64,000 nt of DNA from Fluviispira vulneris (GCF_014281055.1 NZ_JACRSE010000003.1:496001-560000), one strand, 5' to 3'. Shown: positions 9,008-19,155, counted from the first letter of the stretch. Notes: generated by a model not told the origin, from the letters alone. A program made the numbers and translations.

Positions 9008-11526
9008 GAGTTGTTTATATAATAATAATTATTCTTAATATTTGTTGTAAATTGCTAATTGCTCAGGAGTTAAATTTCTTGCCATCTGAATTAAATGTTT
9101 TTTCAGATATTGAGAAAAACCGAGTAGAGCAATGGAAAAACTTAAGAAGAGTCGATACAGAAATCGACAAAATATTTAGTAATATTACAAGTCTTTCCTT
9201 TTTTTCAAATACATCAGATGTAACTGGTAAGTCAAAATTTCTGCGAATAAATGAAATTGGACTTGGGCAAAATGTTTTGCGAGATGAAATGAATTTATTA
9301 AGAGCTCAAGACCATCTTCAATTAGGCGATCCGTTAATTGCTAAAGATCTGATTTTAAAAGATATTAAGAATTTTGACACAAGAAATAAAGAAAATTTAG
9401 TGTGGTCATATAAAATACTTTTTGAAGCGAATAGATATTTAAAAAAGCATGAAGAGGCAATTAATATTTGCTTAAAAATGCTCTCTATTTATGGTGAAGA
9501 TAAAGATTCTTTTTCAGATAAATGGAAATTGTCTTGTTCTTTAGAATTTTTTAAAGAAGCAAAAATTGAAAATAAAAAATATATTAAGGATAATCTTAAA
9601 AATAGCTTAAGAGCATGGAGTAACTCACCGCTTGTTAAACGAGATTCACACTATATGCCACTGAGCGCAGTCTATATTGCATTGGCGTTAAGAAAGATTT
9701 ATGCCAATAAAAATATATCTATACAATATTTAGAAAGCGCAATTACTCATATAAAGAATGGTAATAAAAATTTAAGTCGTGCATACTTAGCCTTAGCTCT
9801 ATTAAAATATGAGAACAATAATAAAGATGAAGCACTGTCATTGCTTCGCTTTTTATCTGGAAATTTTAAGGGATATGGAGCTCGTGTAAAATATTTTGAA
9901 AGTGATGAGGCAAGTATACAAATTGCTAGACTTTGTCTTGCAAGATATCAAGCATCTGTTGGGAATTTAAATGCGGCAGAAACTTGGTATAGAGATGTTT
10001 TACTTGAAAATAAAATTTCTGGAAATGATTTTGTGAAAAATGAAAAGAAAAAAACATATTGGGAATTCGCGCAAATCTTATATTCTCAGAAAAAATATTT
10101 GGAAAGTGCAAGGCAATATAAATTATCTTTAAAGGATACTTTTTATGATCATAATTTTATTATAAATAAACAGTTTGATGAAAATAGTAAAAAAATTAGA
10201 ACTTCAAATATTATGTTAGCAAAAATTCTGTCAAAAACTTCGCAAAAGAACTTTCAAGCAGAAGGTCAGCTCCTTGAATTGTTAGGGTATACCGAAGCTG
10301 ATCTCGATTTTTTAAATAATATAAAAAACTTAAGTAAAGACAATACAGAAGAACTCCTACAAAGTTTATTTGCTTTGGCAAGTCTATCTTTGGAATATGG
10401 AGTGAATAGTAAAGAAACCGAAAATGCAATGAAATTTAGGAATGCCTTGTCGACTACAAAAAGTGAGATTGATTCCATGCGAACTGATCTTGCCAATGCA
10501 CTCAATGCAGCTGATTATACTTATACTGGCATTATAGAAACCAAAGCTATTTCTGCGCTTATGAAATTAGCCCCCATTCTAAATAATCTGAAACAAATAC
10601 TTCTCACCTTAGATAAGATTGAAAGTGGTTTATGGGATCAAAGTAATGTAGGACTTGATTTTGCCAAAAAAAATCGTATAGAAATATTAAGAAGACTCAA
10701 TGCAATGGATGATGAAATAAGTAAATATAAATTAAAAGAAAAAGTTGAAAGTAAGATTTATAAGCCAAAACTACCAGGATCATTTCAATTAGTTGGAGAA
10801 AATATTAATGAATTATCTGCTCAAATGGCGGCAGTAAATTTTTTATTCCAAGCGAATGATAAAAAAATACCGCAAGATATACCATCAGATTTATTAGAAT
10901 TCTTAGATAATGAATTTGCAAATTTTGAGAGAGAAAAGCTCAGCGAGGAATTTATAAAGCTTACTATTGATAATAGAATATTTCAATTATCTAGAAATTT
11001 ACAAGAAAACACAACCTTTCAATTTCAAATAAAAGAGAAAATTCTTGAAAAAAGTTTCTCTGAAATGTATGATTTACATAGAAGAAATAGATTAAAATCA
11101 AATTCTATTGGTGATATTGAGTTTTATAAATCACTAGATAGTTCATGGACAAATATAATAGCTGTATATAAAATGTTAAGTATTACTGTTGATAACATAA
11201 AAGAAAGAATAATAAGTGAAAGAAAAGAGATTTTGGAAAAAGTTGAGTTTATAAATCAGCATTTATCTGCTCAAGAATACCAATATGAAAAATTAAAGAA
11301 TTTAACGTATGATGAGTTTCAAAATATTTCTAAGGATATAGTAAAATTACTAATTCCAAGAGTTATTAGTTTTAAAGAGTATATAAAAATTGAATTAGCA
11401 AATCATAATAAAGATATTTATAACTTTAAAATTGAAAGTAACAAAGAGATAGAAAAATCAGCCGAAGAGAGAGTGAGGTGGTTGAATACTTTAAGAGACA
11501 CTTCAAAATGGGATCTAATTAGATGA
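9004..11526 (+). CDS. Large exported TPR-containing protein
   Basis: 840 residues with a hydrophobic N-terminal signal (MRVVYIIIIILNICCKLLIA). Helical repeats resembling tetratricopeptide repeats follow (for example around residues 100-160 and 240-400), then a long charged, coiled-coil-prone region to the C-terminus. The start overlaps the previous gene by 4 bases and the stop overlaps the next start by 4 bases, so translation is coupled across the operon. TPR proteins scaffold multi-protein assemblies; in Myxococcus and Bdellovibrio large TPR proteins are part of gliding-motility/envelope complexes. A link to those is only a guess, since no specific family signature was recognised. Confidence 0.75.
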   Translation: MRVVYIIIIILNICCKLLIAQELNFLPSELNVFSDIEKNRVEQWKNLRRVDTEIDKIFSNITSLSFFSNTSDVTGKSKFLRINEIGLGQNVLRDEMNLLRAQDHLQLGDPLIAKDLILKDIKNFDTRNKENLVWSYKILFEANRYLKKHEEAINICLKMLSIYGEDKDSFSDKWKLSCSLEFFKEAKIENKKYIKDNLKNSLRAWSNSPLVKRDSHYMPLSAVYIALALRKIYANKNISIQYLESAITHIKNGNKNLSRAYLALALLKYENNNKDEALSLLRFLSGNFKGYGARVKYFESDEASIQIARLCLARYQASVGNLNAAETWYRDVLLENKISGNDFVKNEKKKTYWEFAQILYSQKKYLESARQYKLSLKDTFYDHNFIINKQFDENSKKIRTSNIMLAKILSKTSQKNFQAEGQLLELLGYTEADLDFLNNIKNLSKDNTEELLQSLFALASLSLEYGVNSKETENAMKFRNALSTTKSEIDSMRTDLANALNAADYTYTGIIETKAISALMKLAPILNNLKQILLTLDKIESGLWDQSNVGLDFAKKNRIEILRRLNAMDDEISKYKLKEKVESKIYKPKLPGSFQLVGENINELSAQMAAVNFLFQANDKKIPQDIPSDLLEFLDNEFANFEREKLSEEFIKLTIDNRIFQLSRNLQENTTFQFQIKEKILEKSFSEMYDLHRRNRLKSNSIGDIEFYKSLDSSWTNIIAVYKMLSITVDNIKERIISERKEILEKVEFINQHLSAQEYQYEKLKNLTYDEFQNISKDIVKLLIPRVISFKEYIKIELANHNKDIYNFKIESNKEIEKSAEERVRWLNTLRDTSKWDLIR

Positions 11527-14500
11527 ATATTATAATTTTATTGTTTTTGATTATAATTTCAATATTTCCAAAGTATATTTATGCTGATGAAAATATTTTT
11601 ATTCCTAAAATTCCAGAAAAATCAGAGACGGTGGATCCCAAAAAATATCTAAATATTGAGCAAATGGAACATGAAAAATTAATCTTTAGAAATATATTTG
11701 ATCTTCATTTTAAAAATTGGAAAGAAGAATTTAATAGAGAAATTGAATATGAAGATTTCAAAAGTGCAAGCAATGAAAAAATGGTTATAGAAGAAAATAA
11801 TAGGGTAAAAGAAGAAAAGTTTAACAAAGTAATTGAGTTTTTATCTCAGCGGATTGAAATAAATCATAATAAAATTATTCAAGCAGAAGCGTCATTTAAA
11901 TTGGCTCTATATTCTTATTTCGCAAAAAAAATGGATGCTAATAAAGCTATAGAAGTCTTGCAAAAAGGTCTTCATAAATTCCCAATAGATCCTGAAAATA
12001 TGCGTTTATTTATAAGAATGAGCTTGTTTACAGCGGATCTTTTATTAGCAAATGAAAGGTATGATGAAGCACAGAAATACTATGAAGCTATTGTCTTACA
12101 AAAAGTAAATGCAAATGTTTTTCGTGAGGAACTTGTTAGAAGTTATGTGGGATTGGGTGACACTTATTATGCTCGCTTTCAATTCAAGAAAGCAGGAAAT
12201 TCGTACTTGCATGCACAAGATGTTGCTAAAGCTGGTTGGTTGCTTGATGAAGACAGGCTTGCGTTTTTGCTTGCTGAGATAAAGATTCGTCTTCTGTGGG
12301 CAACATTTAGAAGTGCTGATTATGTTCAAGCTTCTGAGTATGCATATCAGTTAGCTAGAGATAAAGTTCGCTACGAAAAATATTTTAAAGATAATATCTT
12401 AAATGATATTATTCGTGTGGGTGCAATATCATTATATGAAAGAAAAGATATAGAGTTCTATAAAAAGATTTCATCAGATCTTTTTGCTGGAGATTTTGCT
12501 AAAAAAATGGTGTTAAAATCATTTTATTATTTTTCAGCAGCAGGCTATGCAAATCAAGTTGAAAGATATGCAAATGCTGTAATAGATAAATTTTATTCTT
12601 CAAGGGAATTGGTTGGCTTCGTTAAATCTTATTTATTTGCTTTAAAAAAAATAAATAATACGAATAAATACTTTGAAATTTCATATTATGGGACAGCCTA
12701 TATTTCTAAAGATTCAATTTGGAAATCTAGATTTGTTTTATCTCAAGAAGAAGAAGAAGCTCGTCGCGAATTAATATCTGAACTTTCCGAAGATTCTGCT
12801 AAATATTTTTATAATTTGGGTTTGCAAAATCACTCTAGGATTGAATTTTTAAAGAGTGCAGACATTTATAGTGCACGTTTAAACGAAAACTTTAGATCAG
12901 ATTCAAAAGGAATTCTTTTGCAGTCTTATGCTCAATCCCTTTATCAAGCCCAAGAGTATGACCTAGCAATAAAAGCAAGTGAAGAAAGTTTAAAATATCC
13001 ATTGGAAGACTACCTAAAAAAAGTGAGTTGGTTTCAATTAATAAATATATCTCGTGCAAAAAGTGAAAATAGTGTAGAAACCAAAAGTAAAGAGTATTTA
13101 ATGTATGAGAAATTTGTGGATGGATTTGTAGCATACTTTCCATTGGATCCAGAAAGTAGATTAGCTTTATTTGAAAGCGCTAAAAGGGCTGAGTTTTTAG
13201 GTGATCTTTTGAATGCAAAGGACAGATATGAAAGAATATTATCGAGTCCACCCTTAGAAAATCAAGAGCAATCAAATAATGAAAAAAATAAGGTTTCATT
13301 AGCACTTGCTTTATTATTAAAAAAAATGGGTGTCGAGAATAAAGATATTATGGATTCGGCTGGAAATTTAGAAAATTATATTAAAGATTATACTGTGACA
13401 AAGATGGCAGAAGATGTCGTGCGTATGACGAATCAAACGATAGCATTAGAATATGCTAAGAAATTAAAAGGAGATGGAAAAATTCGTGATGCCGCAAAAT
13501 TTTTGGAAATGTGGTCGAGAAATTATTCACAAAATCCAGAAATGCCCTTAGTTCTTTTGCAATCAATTTCTGAATTTGCACAACTGCAAGATTGGGAGCA
13601 TATATTAAATATAACTTTAAATTTTCAAAATATAATTTTAGATCGAAGTAATTTATCCGCTTTGTTGTTTTGGCAAGCTAAAGCTCAAGATATGTTATTG
13701 CAATTTAAAACAGCAGCTTTAACATATGAAAAAGTTTTTGATACGGTCAAAAATAATAAAAAATATGATATTAATTTAATACGATCGAGCTTAACAAGGT
13801 CGTCTGAGCTATTTTCATATCTTAATAGTATTGATGAGCAAGCTAGAGTTTCGCATAAATTGTATTCGGTTATCTTAAAGTTTGAAAAAGATCAGTTAAA
13901 AATTGCTCAATATGAAATTGATTTTGCTGAATTACTATTTTTAAACTCTCAATATGCTCAGTCAAGAGATATCTTATATTCTGCAATAAAAAGAAAGAAG
14001 ATGAGCAAAAAAATAAATAATAAAATATTAGTTGGTTTGTTAAAAGCTAACTTATATATCAATAAAAAATCAAGGAAGTATGAGGATGATATTTTGAAGT
14101 TTATTGAAAATAATTCAGTTTTAAAAGATAAAAATAAAGACGACATTGATTTTTATCTTTTAACTTCATTGCTAGTTGAAGTGAATAATTTTGATGAAGA
14201 AAATTTCAAAAATGAAGAGATTATGTTTAAGAATGATTTTTCTTTAAATAGATTAATGAATATTGAAAATATAAAAAATTTTATTGGGAAAAGATTTAAA
14301 ATTATTAGTAAGTCTAAAGATCTTGTAAAAGAAGCAAATAATACTGAAATATTGTATGCGAAATTATTAACCAAGTTAGCGGATTTATATAGTCAGTTTT
14401 ATTATAATAAAAAAGCGAATGATAATTATTTACTTAAAGCAAACCAATTTAATTTGTCTGCAAGACAGCATTTCTATAATGCCCTAATGAGTGATCAACT

Positions 14501-14678
14501 GAGTTCAGATCAAAAACTTTTAATTTCAATCGAGCTTTCAAAATTTGGTAAAAGAGACTTTGCAATTCCGCCTGAGATAAATATAGAAGATTTTTCTTCT
14601 GATTCAGCGCTTTATAATTCTATTTCCGAGAATTTGAATTCTTTCAATTTTTTAGTTAAGGATGAAGAGAAAAAATGA
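11523..14678 (+). CDS. Very large exported TPR protein
   Basis: 1051 residues with a signal peptide (MNIIILLFLIIISIFPKYIYA). It is composed almost wholly of helical repeats with TPR character, such as ALYSYFAKKMDANKAIEVLQ, DEAQKYYEAIVLQK and FQFKKAGNSYLHAQDVAKAG. It is coupled by 4-base overlaps to both neighbours. The length and position in a run of three TPR proteins recall the large periplasmic TPR component (GltD/AgnA type) of Myxococcus gliding clusters. That comparison rests on architecture only. Function not known. Confidence 0.75.
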   Translation: MNIIILLFLIIISIFPKYIYADENIFIPKIPEKSETVDPKKYLNIEQMEHEKLIFRNIFDLHFKNWKEEFNREIEYEDFKSASNEKMVIEENNRVKEEKFNKVIEFLSQRIEINHNKIIQAEASFKLALYSYFAKKMDANKAIEVLQKGLHKFPIDPENMRLFIRMSLFTADLLLANERYDEAQKYYEAIVLQKVNANVFREELVRSYVGLGDTYYARFQFKKAGNSYLHAQDVAKAGWLLDEDRLAFLLAEIKIRLLWATFRSADYVQASEYAYQLARDKVRYEKYFKDNILNDIIRVGAISLYERKDIEFYKKISSDLFAGDFAKKMVLKSFYYFSAAGYANQVERYANAVIDKFYSSRELVGFVKSYLFALKKINNTNKYFEISYYGTAYISKDSIWKSRFVLSQEEEEARRELISELSEDSAKYFYNLGLQNHSRIEFLKSADIYSARLNENFRSDSKGILLQSYAQSLYQAQEYDLAIKASEESLKYPLEDYLKKVSWFQLINISRAKSENSVETKSKEYLMYEKFVDGFVAYFPLDPESRLALFESAKRAEFLGDLLNAKDRYERILSSPPLENQEQSNNEKNKVSLALALLLKKMGVENKDIMDSAGNLENYIKDYTVTKMAEDVVRMTNQTIALEYAKKLKGDGKIRDAAKFLEMWSRNYSQNPEMPLVLLQSISEFAQLQDWEHILNITLNFQNIILDRSNLSALLFWQAKAQDMLLQFKTAALTYEKVFDTVKNNKKYDINLIRSSLTRSSELFSYLNSIDEQARVSHKLYSVILKFEKDQLKIAQYEIDFAELLFLNSQYAQSRDILYSAIKRKKMSKKINNKILVGLLKANLYINKKSRKYEDDILKFIENNSVLKDKNKDDIDFYLLTSLLVEVNNFDEENFKNEEIMFKNDFSLNRLMNIENIKNFIGKRFKIISKSKDLVKEANNTEILYAKLLTKLADLYSQFYYNKKANDNYLLKANQFNLSARQHFYNALMSDQLSSDQKLLISIELSKFGKRDFAIPPEINIEDFSSDSALYNSISENLNSFNFLVKDEEKK

Positions 14679-15808
14679 TAAAATCATTTAAAGTTTATAT
14701 GATTTTAATATTCATTCAAATATTCACTTTTTCCTGTGTAAGCAAAGAAGAGAATGTGGAATCCTTTCAGTTCGGTTCATCTATTCTTAATTTACCATTT
14801 CAAGAATCGATTTTAGTCTATCCAGACTCGACACAACCTGAACAAAGAATGATTTTTGCTGAAAAATTTATTACTCCAGATGTAACAAAATATTTAAATT
14901 CTAAAGAGATTGAAAATAATAATAGTAAAATTCAAATAGACGACTCTTCTCAAAATAATTTAAAAACACCAACGATCATTGAGGTCATAGCCTTTGCATT
15001 TCAAGATTTAAAGCGTGGCGATTCACAAAAATCTGTGGAAAAAATTAACAATGTTTTAAATATTTTAGAAAAAAATAGATCAAAGACTCTTTCAGAAGAT
15101 TTAGCATTGAGCCCATATAGAGAAGCATATTTGGTTCTTGCTCTTTCTCTTCTACATGATGGAAATAATTCTGATGCTGTTGCAATTTTAGAAAAATTAA
15201 TATTAGCATCTGCATTTTGGGCTCAGCCTTATATTGTTCTAAGTGATTATTATCTGGAACAAGGTGCATTTGAATTAGCTAAAATAGTCGCATTAAAAGG
15301 AATTGATTTTGCAGAGCCCACTCATCCAAGTCTCTATGTTTCATTAGCAAGAGCATATCGAGGGAAAAAAAATCTAATACAAGCACGTCAAGCAATTAAT
15401 AGAGGTCGTATATTATTTCCAAATAATAATGAATTGATTTCTTGGATGGGTGTTATAGAGTTTGATGAGAAGAATTATTTAAAAGGCTGTCAATTGCTAC
15501 AACAAGCTTTTGAATTGGATAATAGCAACTCTTCTCTCGCGCATAATTATGCAGTTTGCTTGTTGCAATCGAATCAACTAGATCAAGCAAATAAAATTAT
15601 GCAAATAGCAATAGCTTCAAATCCATCAAATCCTAAATTATATTATACGAATGGAATTATTGAAGAAGCAAGAAAACATTTTTTTGCGGCACAAAAATCT
15701 TGGCAAACTTTTTTGAGTTTAGCAAAACAGGATGATGCAAATTATAAATTGATTAAGTTTAAGCTTTCACAAATGAGTTATCTAGAGAGAAGCAAGGAAG
15801 AAGAGTAA
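14675..15808 (+). CDS. TPR lipoprotein
   Basis: 377 residues. The N-terminus MIKSFKVYMILIFIQIFTFSC ends in a lipobox (FTFSC), so a diacylglyceryl-anchored lipoprotein is predicted. The second half carries clear tandem TPRs (about residues 150-360; for example HPSLYVSLARAYRGKKNLIQ, ELISWMGVIEFDEKNYLKGC, SSLAHNYAVCLLQSNQLDQA). It is the last of four genes joined by ATGA-type overlaps. A TPR lipoprotein next to very large TPR proteins would suit an outer-membrane anchor for the complex they build. The architecture resembles AglT/GltE of Myxococcus, but no sequence comparison could be run. Confidence 0.8.
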   Translation: MIKSFKVYMILIFIQIFTFSCVSKEENVESFQFGSSILNLPFQESILVYPDSTQPEQRMIFAEKFITPDVTKYLNSKEIENNNSKIQIDDSSQNNLKTPTIIEVIAFAFQDLKRGDSQKSVEKINNVLNILEKNRSKTLSEDLALSPYREAYLVLALSLLHDGNNSDAVAILEKLILASAFWAQPYIVLSDYYLEQGAFELAKIVALKGIDFAEPTHPSLYVSLARAYRGKKNLIQARQAINRGRILFPNNNELISWMGVIEFDEKNYLKGCQLLQQAFELDNSNSSLAHNYAVCLLQSNQLDQANKIMQIAIASNPSNPKLYYTNGIIEEARKHFFAAQKSWQTFLSLAKQDDANYKLIKFKLSQMSYLERSKEEE

Positions 15809-15998
15809 AAATTACCTAATTCGCCTTAGAATCTATCAGAAAGGTTTGACTTTTTTTCTTTTGATTTGTAGTATTTATATTACCAGCACGCTCATTTCGT
15901 GACTTATCACATGAATTTCTGAAATGGCGTTTTCGGTTGGTGTTTTAGTGATTTTGCGTTTTTCCTCGTTTCGAGGGCGCTCCTTGGAGGCTTGTCTC
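15809..15998 (+). promoter_or_regulatory. Long leader of the RRM protein gene
   Basis: There are 190 bases between the TPR operon and the RRM protein. They contain a T-rich stretch, then a short GC-rich hairpin (CCTCG-TTT-CGAGG, 15964-15976) only 10 bases before the GGAGG ribosome binding site at 15986-15990. The leader of a small RNA-binding protein gene is a natural place for temperature-dependent or self-binding control. The hairpin is seen; a regulatory role is inference. Confidence 0.35.
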
Positions 15999-16301
15999 AT
16001 GGCTAAGAAGTTATATGTAGGAAACCTTCCTTTTAGTTGCACCGATGCAGATCTTTCTCAAGCTTTTACTCAGTTTGGGAATGTTGCAAGTGCACGTGTT
16101 GTTACCGATCGTGAAACAGGTCGGAGTAAAGGATTTGGTTTCGTAGAAATGGAACTGGATGGTGATGCTCTCAGTGCAGTTCAGAGTTTAAATGGAAAAC
16201 CATTTATGGGACGTCCACTCACTGTAAATGAAGCTCGTCCTCGTGAAGAAGGAAAACGTGAAGGCGGATACAATCGTAGAGGCTATGACGCACGCACCTA
16301 A
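15999..16301 (+). CDS. Small RRM RNA-binding protein
   Basis: A 100-residue single RNA-recognition-motif protein. RNP2 (LYVGNLPF, residues 4-11) and RNP1 (KGFGFVEM, about 43-50) are intact, followed by a short basic, glycine-containing tail (GKREGGYNRRGYDART). This is the layout of the cold-inducible RNA-binding proteins common in cyanobacteria and delta-proteobacteria-like groups. They bind single-stranded RNA and probably act as chaperones. An in-frame ATG at 15924 would add 25 residues, but GGAGG (15986-15990) sits 8 bases before the ATG at 15999 and the RRM begins there, so the shorter form is chosen. It is monocistronic and ends at a strong terminator. Confidence 0.9.
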   Translation: MAKKLYVGNLPFSCTDADLSQAFTQFGNVASARVVTDRETGRSKGFGFVEMELDGDALSAVQSLNGKPFMGRPLTVNEARPREEGKREGGYNRRGYDART

Positions 16302-16322
16302 AATCAGTCCAACAAGATTTTA

Positions 16323-16354
16323 AAAAGAGCCCTTCTATTTGGGCTCTTTTTTTT
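16323..16354 (+). terminator. Rho-independent terminator of RRM gene
   Basis: A 10-bp perfect stem (AAAAGAGCCC / GGGCTCTTTT) with an 8-base loop is followed by a run of T. It lies 21 bases after the RRM stop codon. The A-rich left arm could also let it serve the convergent acylase gene that ends at 16403. Confidence 0.9.
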
Positions 16355-16402
16355 ATGGATAAGAATGTATTTTTTTGTTACTTTTTTAACATTTCTTATA
16401 TT

Positions 16403-18751
16403 TTAAATGGGTTCTAAAATTAATGTTTCATATTTACCCCAACGGTTTTTTTCTGAACTCATAGGGATATATTTTCCATCACGCCAAAGAGGCATGAGAT
16501 TATCGTAGTTTTTACTAAAAATATTTCCTGATTGTCCTAAAGCCTGGATATAAATACTATCTTCTAAGTTATTAAAATCAACAATTTGTCTATAGCCTGG
16601 TCCAGCAATTTGTGATAAATTATCAAATTCATACGAGCCAACATTAATTGTAAATCCGTCACCAGGTGATGAAATACTACGATGCCAAAACCAATTTAAA
16701 TATTTATTTTCAGAAAAACCTAATTCATTAAAGACTGCTTTATGAGTATAACCCCAATTCCAATTTTTTGGTTTTTCTCCAATATTTTTTACAATAGCAT
16801 TTAAAGTTTTTGTGAGAGTATTGCTTAAGAATTCTTTACAATTTCTTGCATTATTAATTCGACAATATTTTCCATCACTTAGTAATTGATTTTTAATAAA
16901 TAATGGCTCTGGCCATTGAGAAAATACTTTGAGTTCCTTTGGGACCATTTCTGCTAACTCTCGAAACCAATATGCAAAAAGCGTTGCTTCCTGACTATTG
17001 ATATTCATATTTCCATTCCAGTCTTTTAGGATTTTAAGCACATCTTTTTCTGTATCGCTTGCAGGAATTGTTTTTAATAGAATTGTTTTAAAATCATTCC
17101 AAAGATAACTAACTGTATCATTCTGAATTTTCTGAAAATCAATTGATGTTAATTTTTCTTTACGTTGCAATAAGTCAATGATTCGAGATGCTCGATAAGG
17201 TGCTGTCTTGCAATTTGGAGTGAGTGAATAAGGATAGTTGTTAGAAACAATTTTATTATTCGCTGATACGATATAGCCTTTAGACGGATTCATCGTATGC
17301 GGCATCTCTTCAAAGGGGATAAAACTCTTCCATTCAAATTCTTTTTTACTTTCAACTGGATACAATCCAGACCACTGATCGCGAATTGGAATTTTCCCTG
17401 CTAAATAATACCCTATATTCCCTTTGTTATCTGCATAGACATAATTTTGTGCAGGAACTACAAAATAGCTTAGAGCATTTTTAAAACTTTCCCAATTTTT
17501 TGAATAATTAAGCAAAATAAATGAATGCAATGTTGTATCTTTTTCTAAAAAACCAGTCCATTTTAATGCAACCTTCTTGCCAACTCGTCTGGCTTCAGTG
17601 ATATCACTGATTATTGGGCCATGTGGACTTATTTCAATTGGAAAAATAACATCTTTACTATTTTTTACTTTTATAACTTCATTAATAGTAGTTATGTCCT
17701 TGTCATCAGATTCTATATAAAGATCTTGTGCATCAATACATCCGTTGGTGACTCCCCAAGCAATGAATTGATTGTGTCCAATAATGACACCAGGTAAGCC
17801 AGGCAGAGTGGCTCCAATACTATGAAAGTTTTTCGTTTTTATATCTGCTAAATACCATAGTAATGGAGAAGCAATTGATAAATGTGGGTCATTTGCTAAA
17901 ATAGGTTTATTTGTATTTGTTAACTTGCCTGAGACAACCCAATTATTTGATCCTTTGCCTGGGGGAGAAGCTTTATTAAATTCTTTATTTGGGTAAATAT
18001 CTTGTTTCCTTAATTTGCCAGAATAATTTTCTTTCTCAAGATAATTTTGAGTCATTTTTTTAGTTAAATTTATTTCACTATCTTGCAATACAAGAGGAGC
18101 ACTGTCAGGATATTGCGGAGAAAATATACTCATTTTCTCTCGTCCATATAAAGAAGCTATAATATGATTTAAAATTTTGTCCCGCCATGTTTCGTTTAAA
18201 TCCCAAGCCATCATTTTCTGAAAAGATATACTATCTACATTTGTCCAAACGCTTGGCTTATATCCTATAAGCTTAAATTGAAGCGGCATATTTCCAGTCT
18301 GAATAAAGAAGTTAACTCCTTTAGTATAACTCTCAACGATATGCTGACTTTCTTTTGGGAGAGAAAGATAAGCTGATTGGGCAGCACGATAAAAACCTAA
18401 AGTTCGCAAAGTTTTATCTTGCATAATTGTGACTTCACCAAACATTTCACTGAGCGATCCTCGAGCCAAGTGTCTTTGTATTTCCATCTGCCACATGCGA
18501 TCCTGAGCATGTGTATATCCAAGGGCAAAAAAAGCATCGCTATCATTTTCCGCTTCAATATGCGGAACGCCATATTGGTCTCGATGCACGATGACTTTGT
18601 CTAATAAACCATTTATTTTTAAATTTCCTTTAAGAGTATTTTGGGTACCTCTATAGATAAAATAAATGAATATGGACAGGGCAGATATTAACAGTAAAAT
18701 TGATATGCCTATATATTTAATTGCTTTTTTCATTGTTATCAACTTTTTCAA
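16403..18751 (-). CDS. Membrane-anchored penicillin-acylase-family hydrolase
   Basis: 782 residues, the length of an Ntn-hydrolase acylase precursor. An N-terminal membrane segment (about 12-33) should place the enzyme on the periplasmic side. The alpha region holds VHRDQYGVPHIEA and ALGYTHAQDRMWQME. The predicted autocleavage point is before Ser268 (KG|SNNWVV), which becomes the N-terminal nucleophile of the beta chain. NDPHL and the closing GPGYRQIVD are typical of the family. Relatives hydrolyse amide-linked acyl groups (penicillin acylase, AHL acylase, PvdQ in pyoverdine maturation). It overlaps the mbtH gene and sits beside the NRPS-PKS cluster, so removing an acyl group from the exported product is a reasonable inferred role. 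The start is either 18751 or the ATG at 18733. Confidence 0.85.
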   Translation of the reverse strand: MKKLITMKKAIKYIGISILLLISALSIFIYFIYRGTQNTLKGNLKINGLLDKVIVHRDQYGVPHIEAENDSDAFFALGYTHAQDRMWQMEIQRHLARGSLSEMFGEVTIMQDKTLRTLGFYRAAQSAYLSLPKESQHIVESYTKGVNFFIQTGNMPLQFKLIGYKPSVWTNVDSISFQKMMAWDLNETWRDKILNHIIASLYGREKMSIFSPQYPDSAPLVLQDSEINLTKKMTQNYLEKENYSGKLRKQDIYPNKEFNKASPPGKGSNNWVVSGKLTNTNKPILANDPHLSIASPLLWYLADIKTKNFHSIGATLPGLPGVIIGHNQFIAWGVTNGCIDAQDLYIESDDKDITTINEVIKVKNSKDVIFPIEISPHGPIISDITEARRVGKKVALKWTGFLEKDTTLHSFILLNYSKNWESFKNALSYFVVPAQNYVYADNKGNIGYYLAGKIPIRDQWSGLYPVESKKEFEWKSFIPFEEMPHTMNPSKGYIVSANNKIVSNNYPYSLTPNCKTAPYRASRIIDLLQRKEKLTSIDFQKIQNDTVSYLWNDFKTILLKTIPASDTEKDVLKILKDWNGNMNINSQEATLFAYWFRELAEMVPKELKVFSQWPEPLFIKNQLLSDGKYCRINNARNCKEFLSNTLTKTLNAIVKNIGEKPKNWNWGYTHKAVFNELGFSENKYLNWFWHRSISSPGDGFTINVGSYEFDNLSQIAGPGYRQIVDFNNLEDSIYIQALGQSGNIFSKNYDNLMPLWRDGKYIPMSSEKNRWGKYETLILEPI

Positions 18752-18953
18752 TATGTTTTCTTACGCTCAAAGGTCTCATATCAACCCAAACATTTTTAAT
18801 ATATTCAAGACACTCATTCTGAGTCCCAGTAAATCCTGCGTCAACCCATCCTTTTGGGTTATCTCTTGAAAAATCCCAAAGAGAATACTGCTCCTCATGA
18901 TTCATAACGACTTTATAATTATCGAATAAATTTTTAATGTTTTTATCTTGCAT
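18717..18953 (-). CDS. mbtH: MbtH-like protein
   Basis: 78 residues with the MbtH signature: NHEEQYSLWDFSRDNPKGW at about 18-36, a conserved glycine-cysteine segment, and WVDMRPLS at about 55-62. MbtH proteins bind NRPS adenylation domains and are often needed for their solubility or activity. AAAGGA precedes the ATG. The gene overlaps the start of the acylase by up to 35 bases, and both are transcribed away from the MATE exporter gene. It presumably serves one or more of the three A domains encoded further along on the same strand. Confidence 0.93.
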   Translation of the reverse strand: MQDKNIKNLFDNYKVVMNHEEQYSLWDFSRDNPKGWVDAGFTGTQNECLEYIKNVWVDMRPLSVRKHIEKVDNNEKSN

Positions 18954-19155
18954 TTTATTTCCTTTTTAATTTTGATTAAATAAACAAAATTAGCTATTTT
19001 AAATATTATTTAATCAGTTGATTAAGTTGTTTCGGAATTATATTATTATTATTTTAAAAATTCAACTTAAATTTTAAATTTGAAGCAAAAAAATCCTTTT
19101 TATTTAATTCTAACTCGGTTAGATTTCATTTCCACATAAGATAAAGGTGATTAAA
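18954..19155. promoter_or_regulatory. Divergent promoter region between mbtH and MATE genes
   Basis: About 200 very AT-rich bases separate the two divergent transcripts. An inverted repeat, TTAATCA-GT-TGATTAA (19010-19025), lies near the middle and could bind a regulator controlling both directions. No clear -35/-10 pair could be assigned with confidence. Confidence 0.35.
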
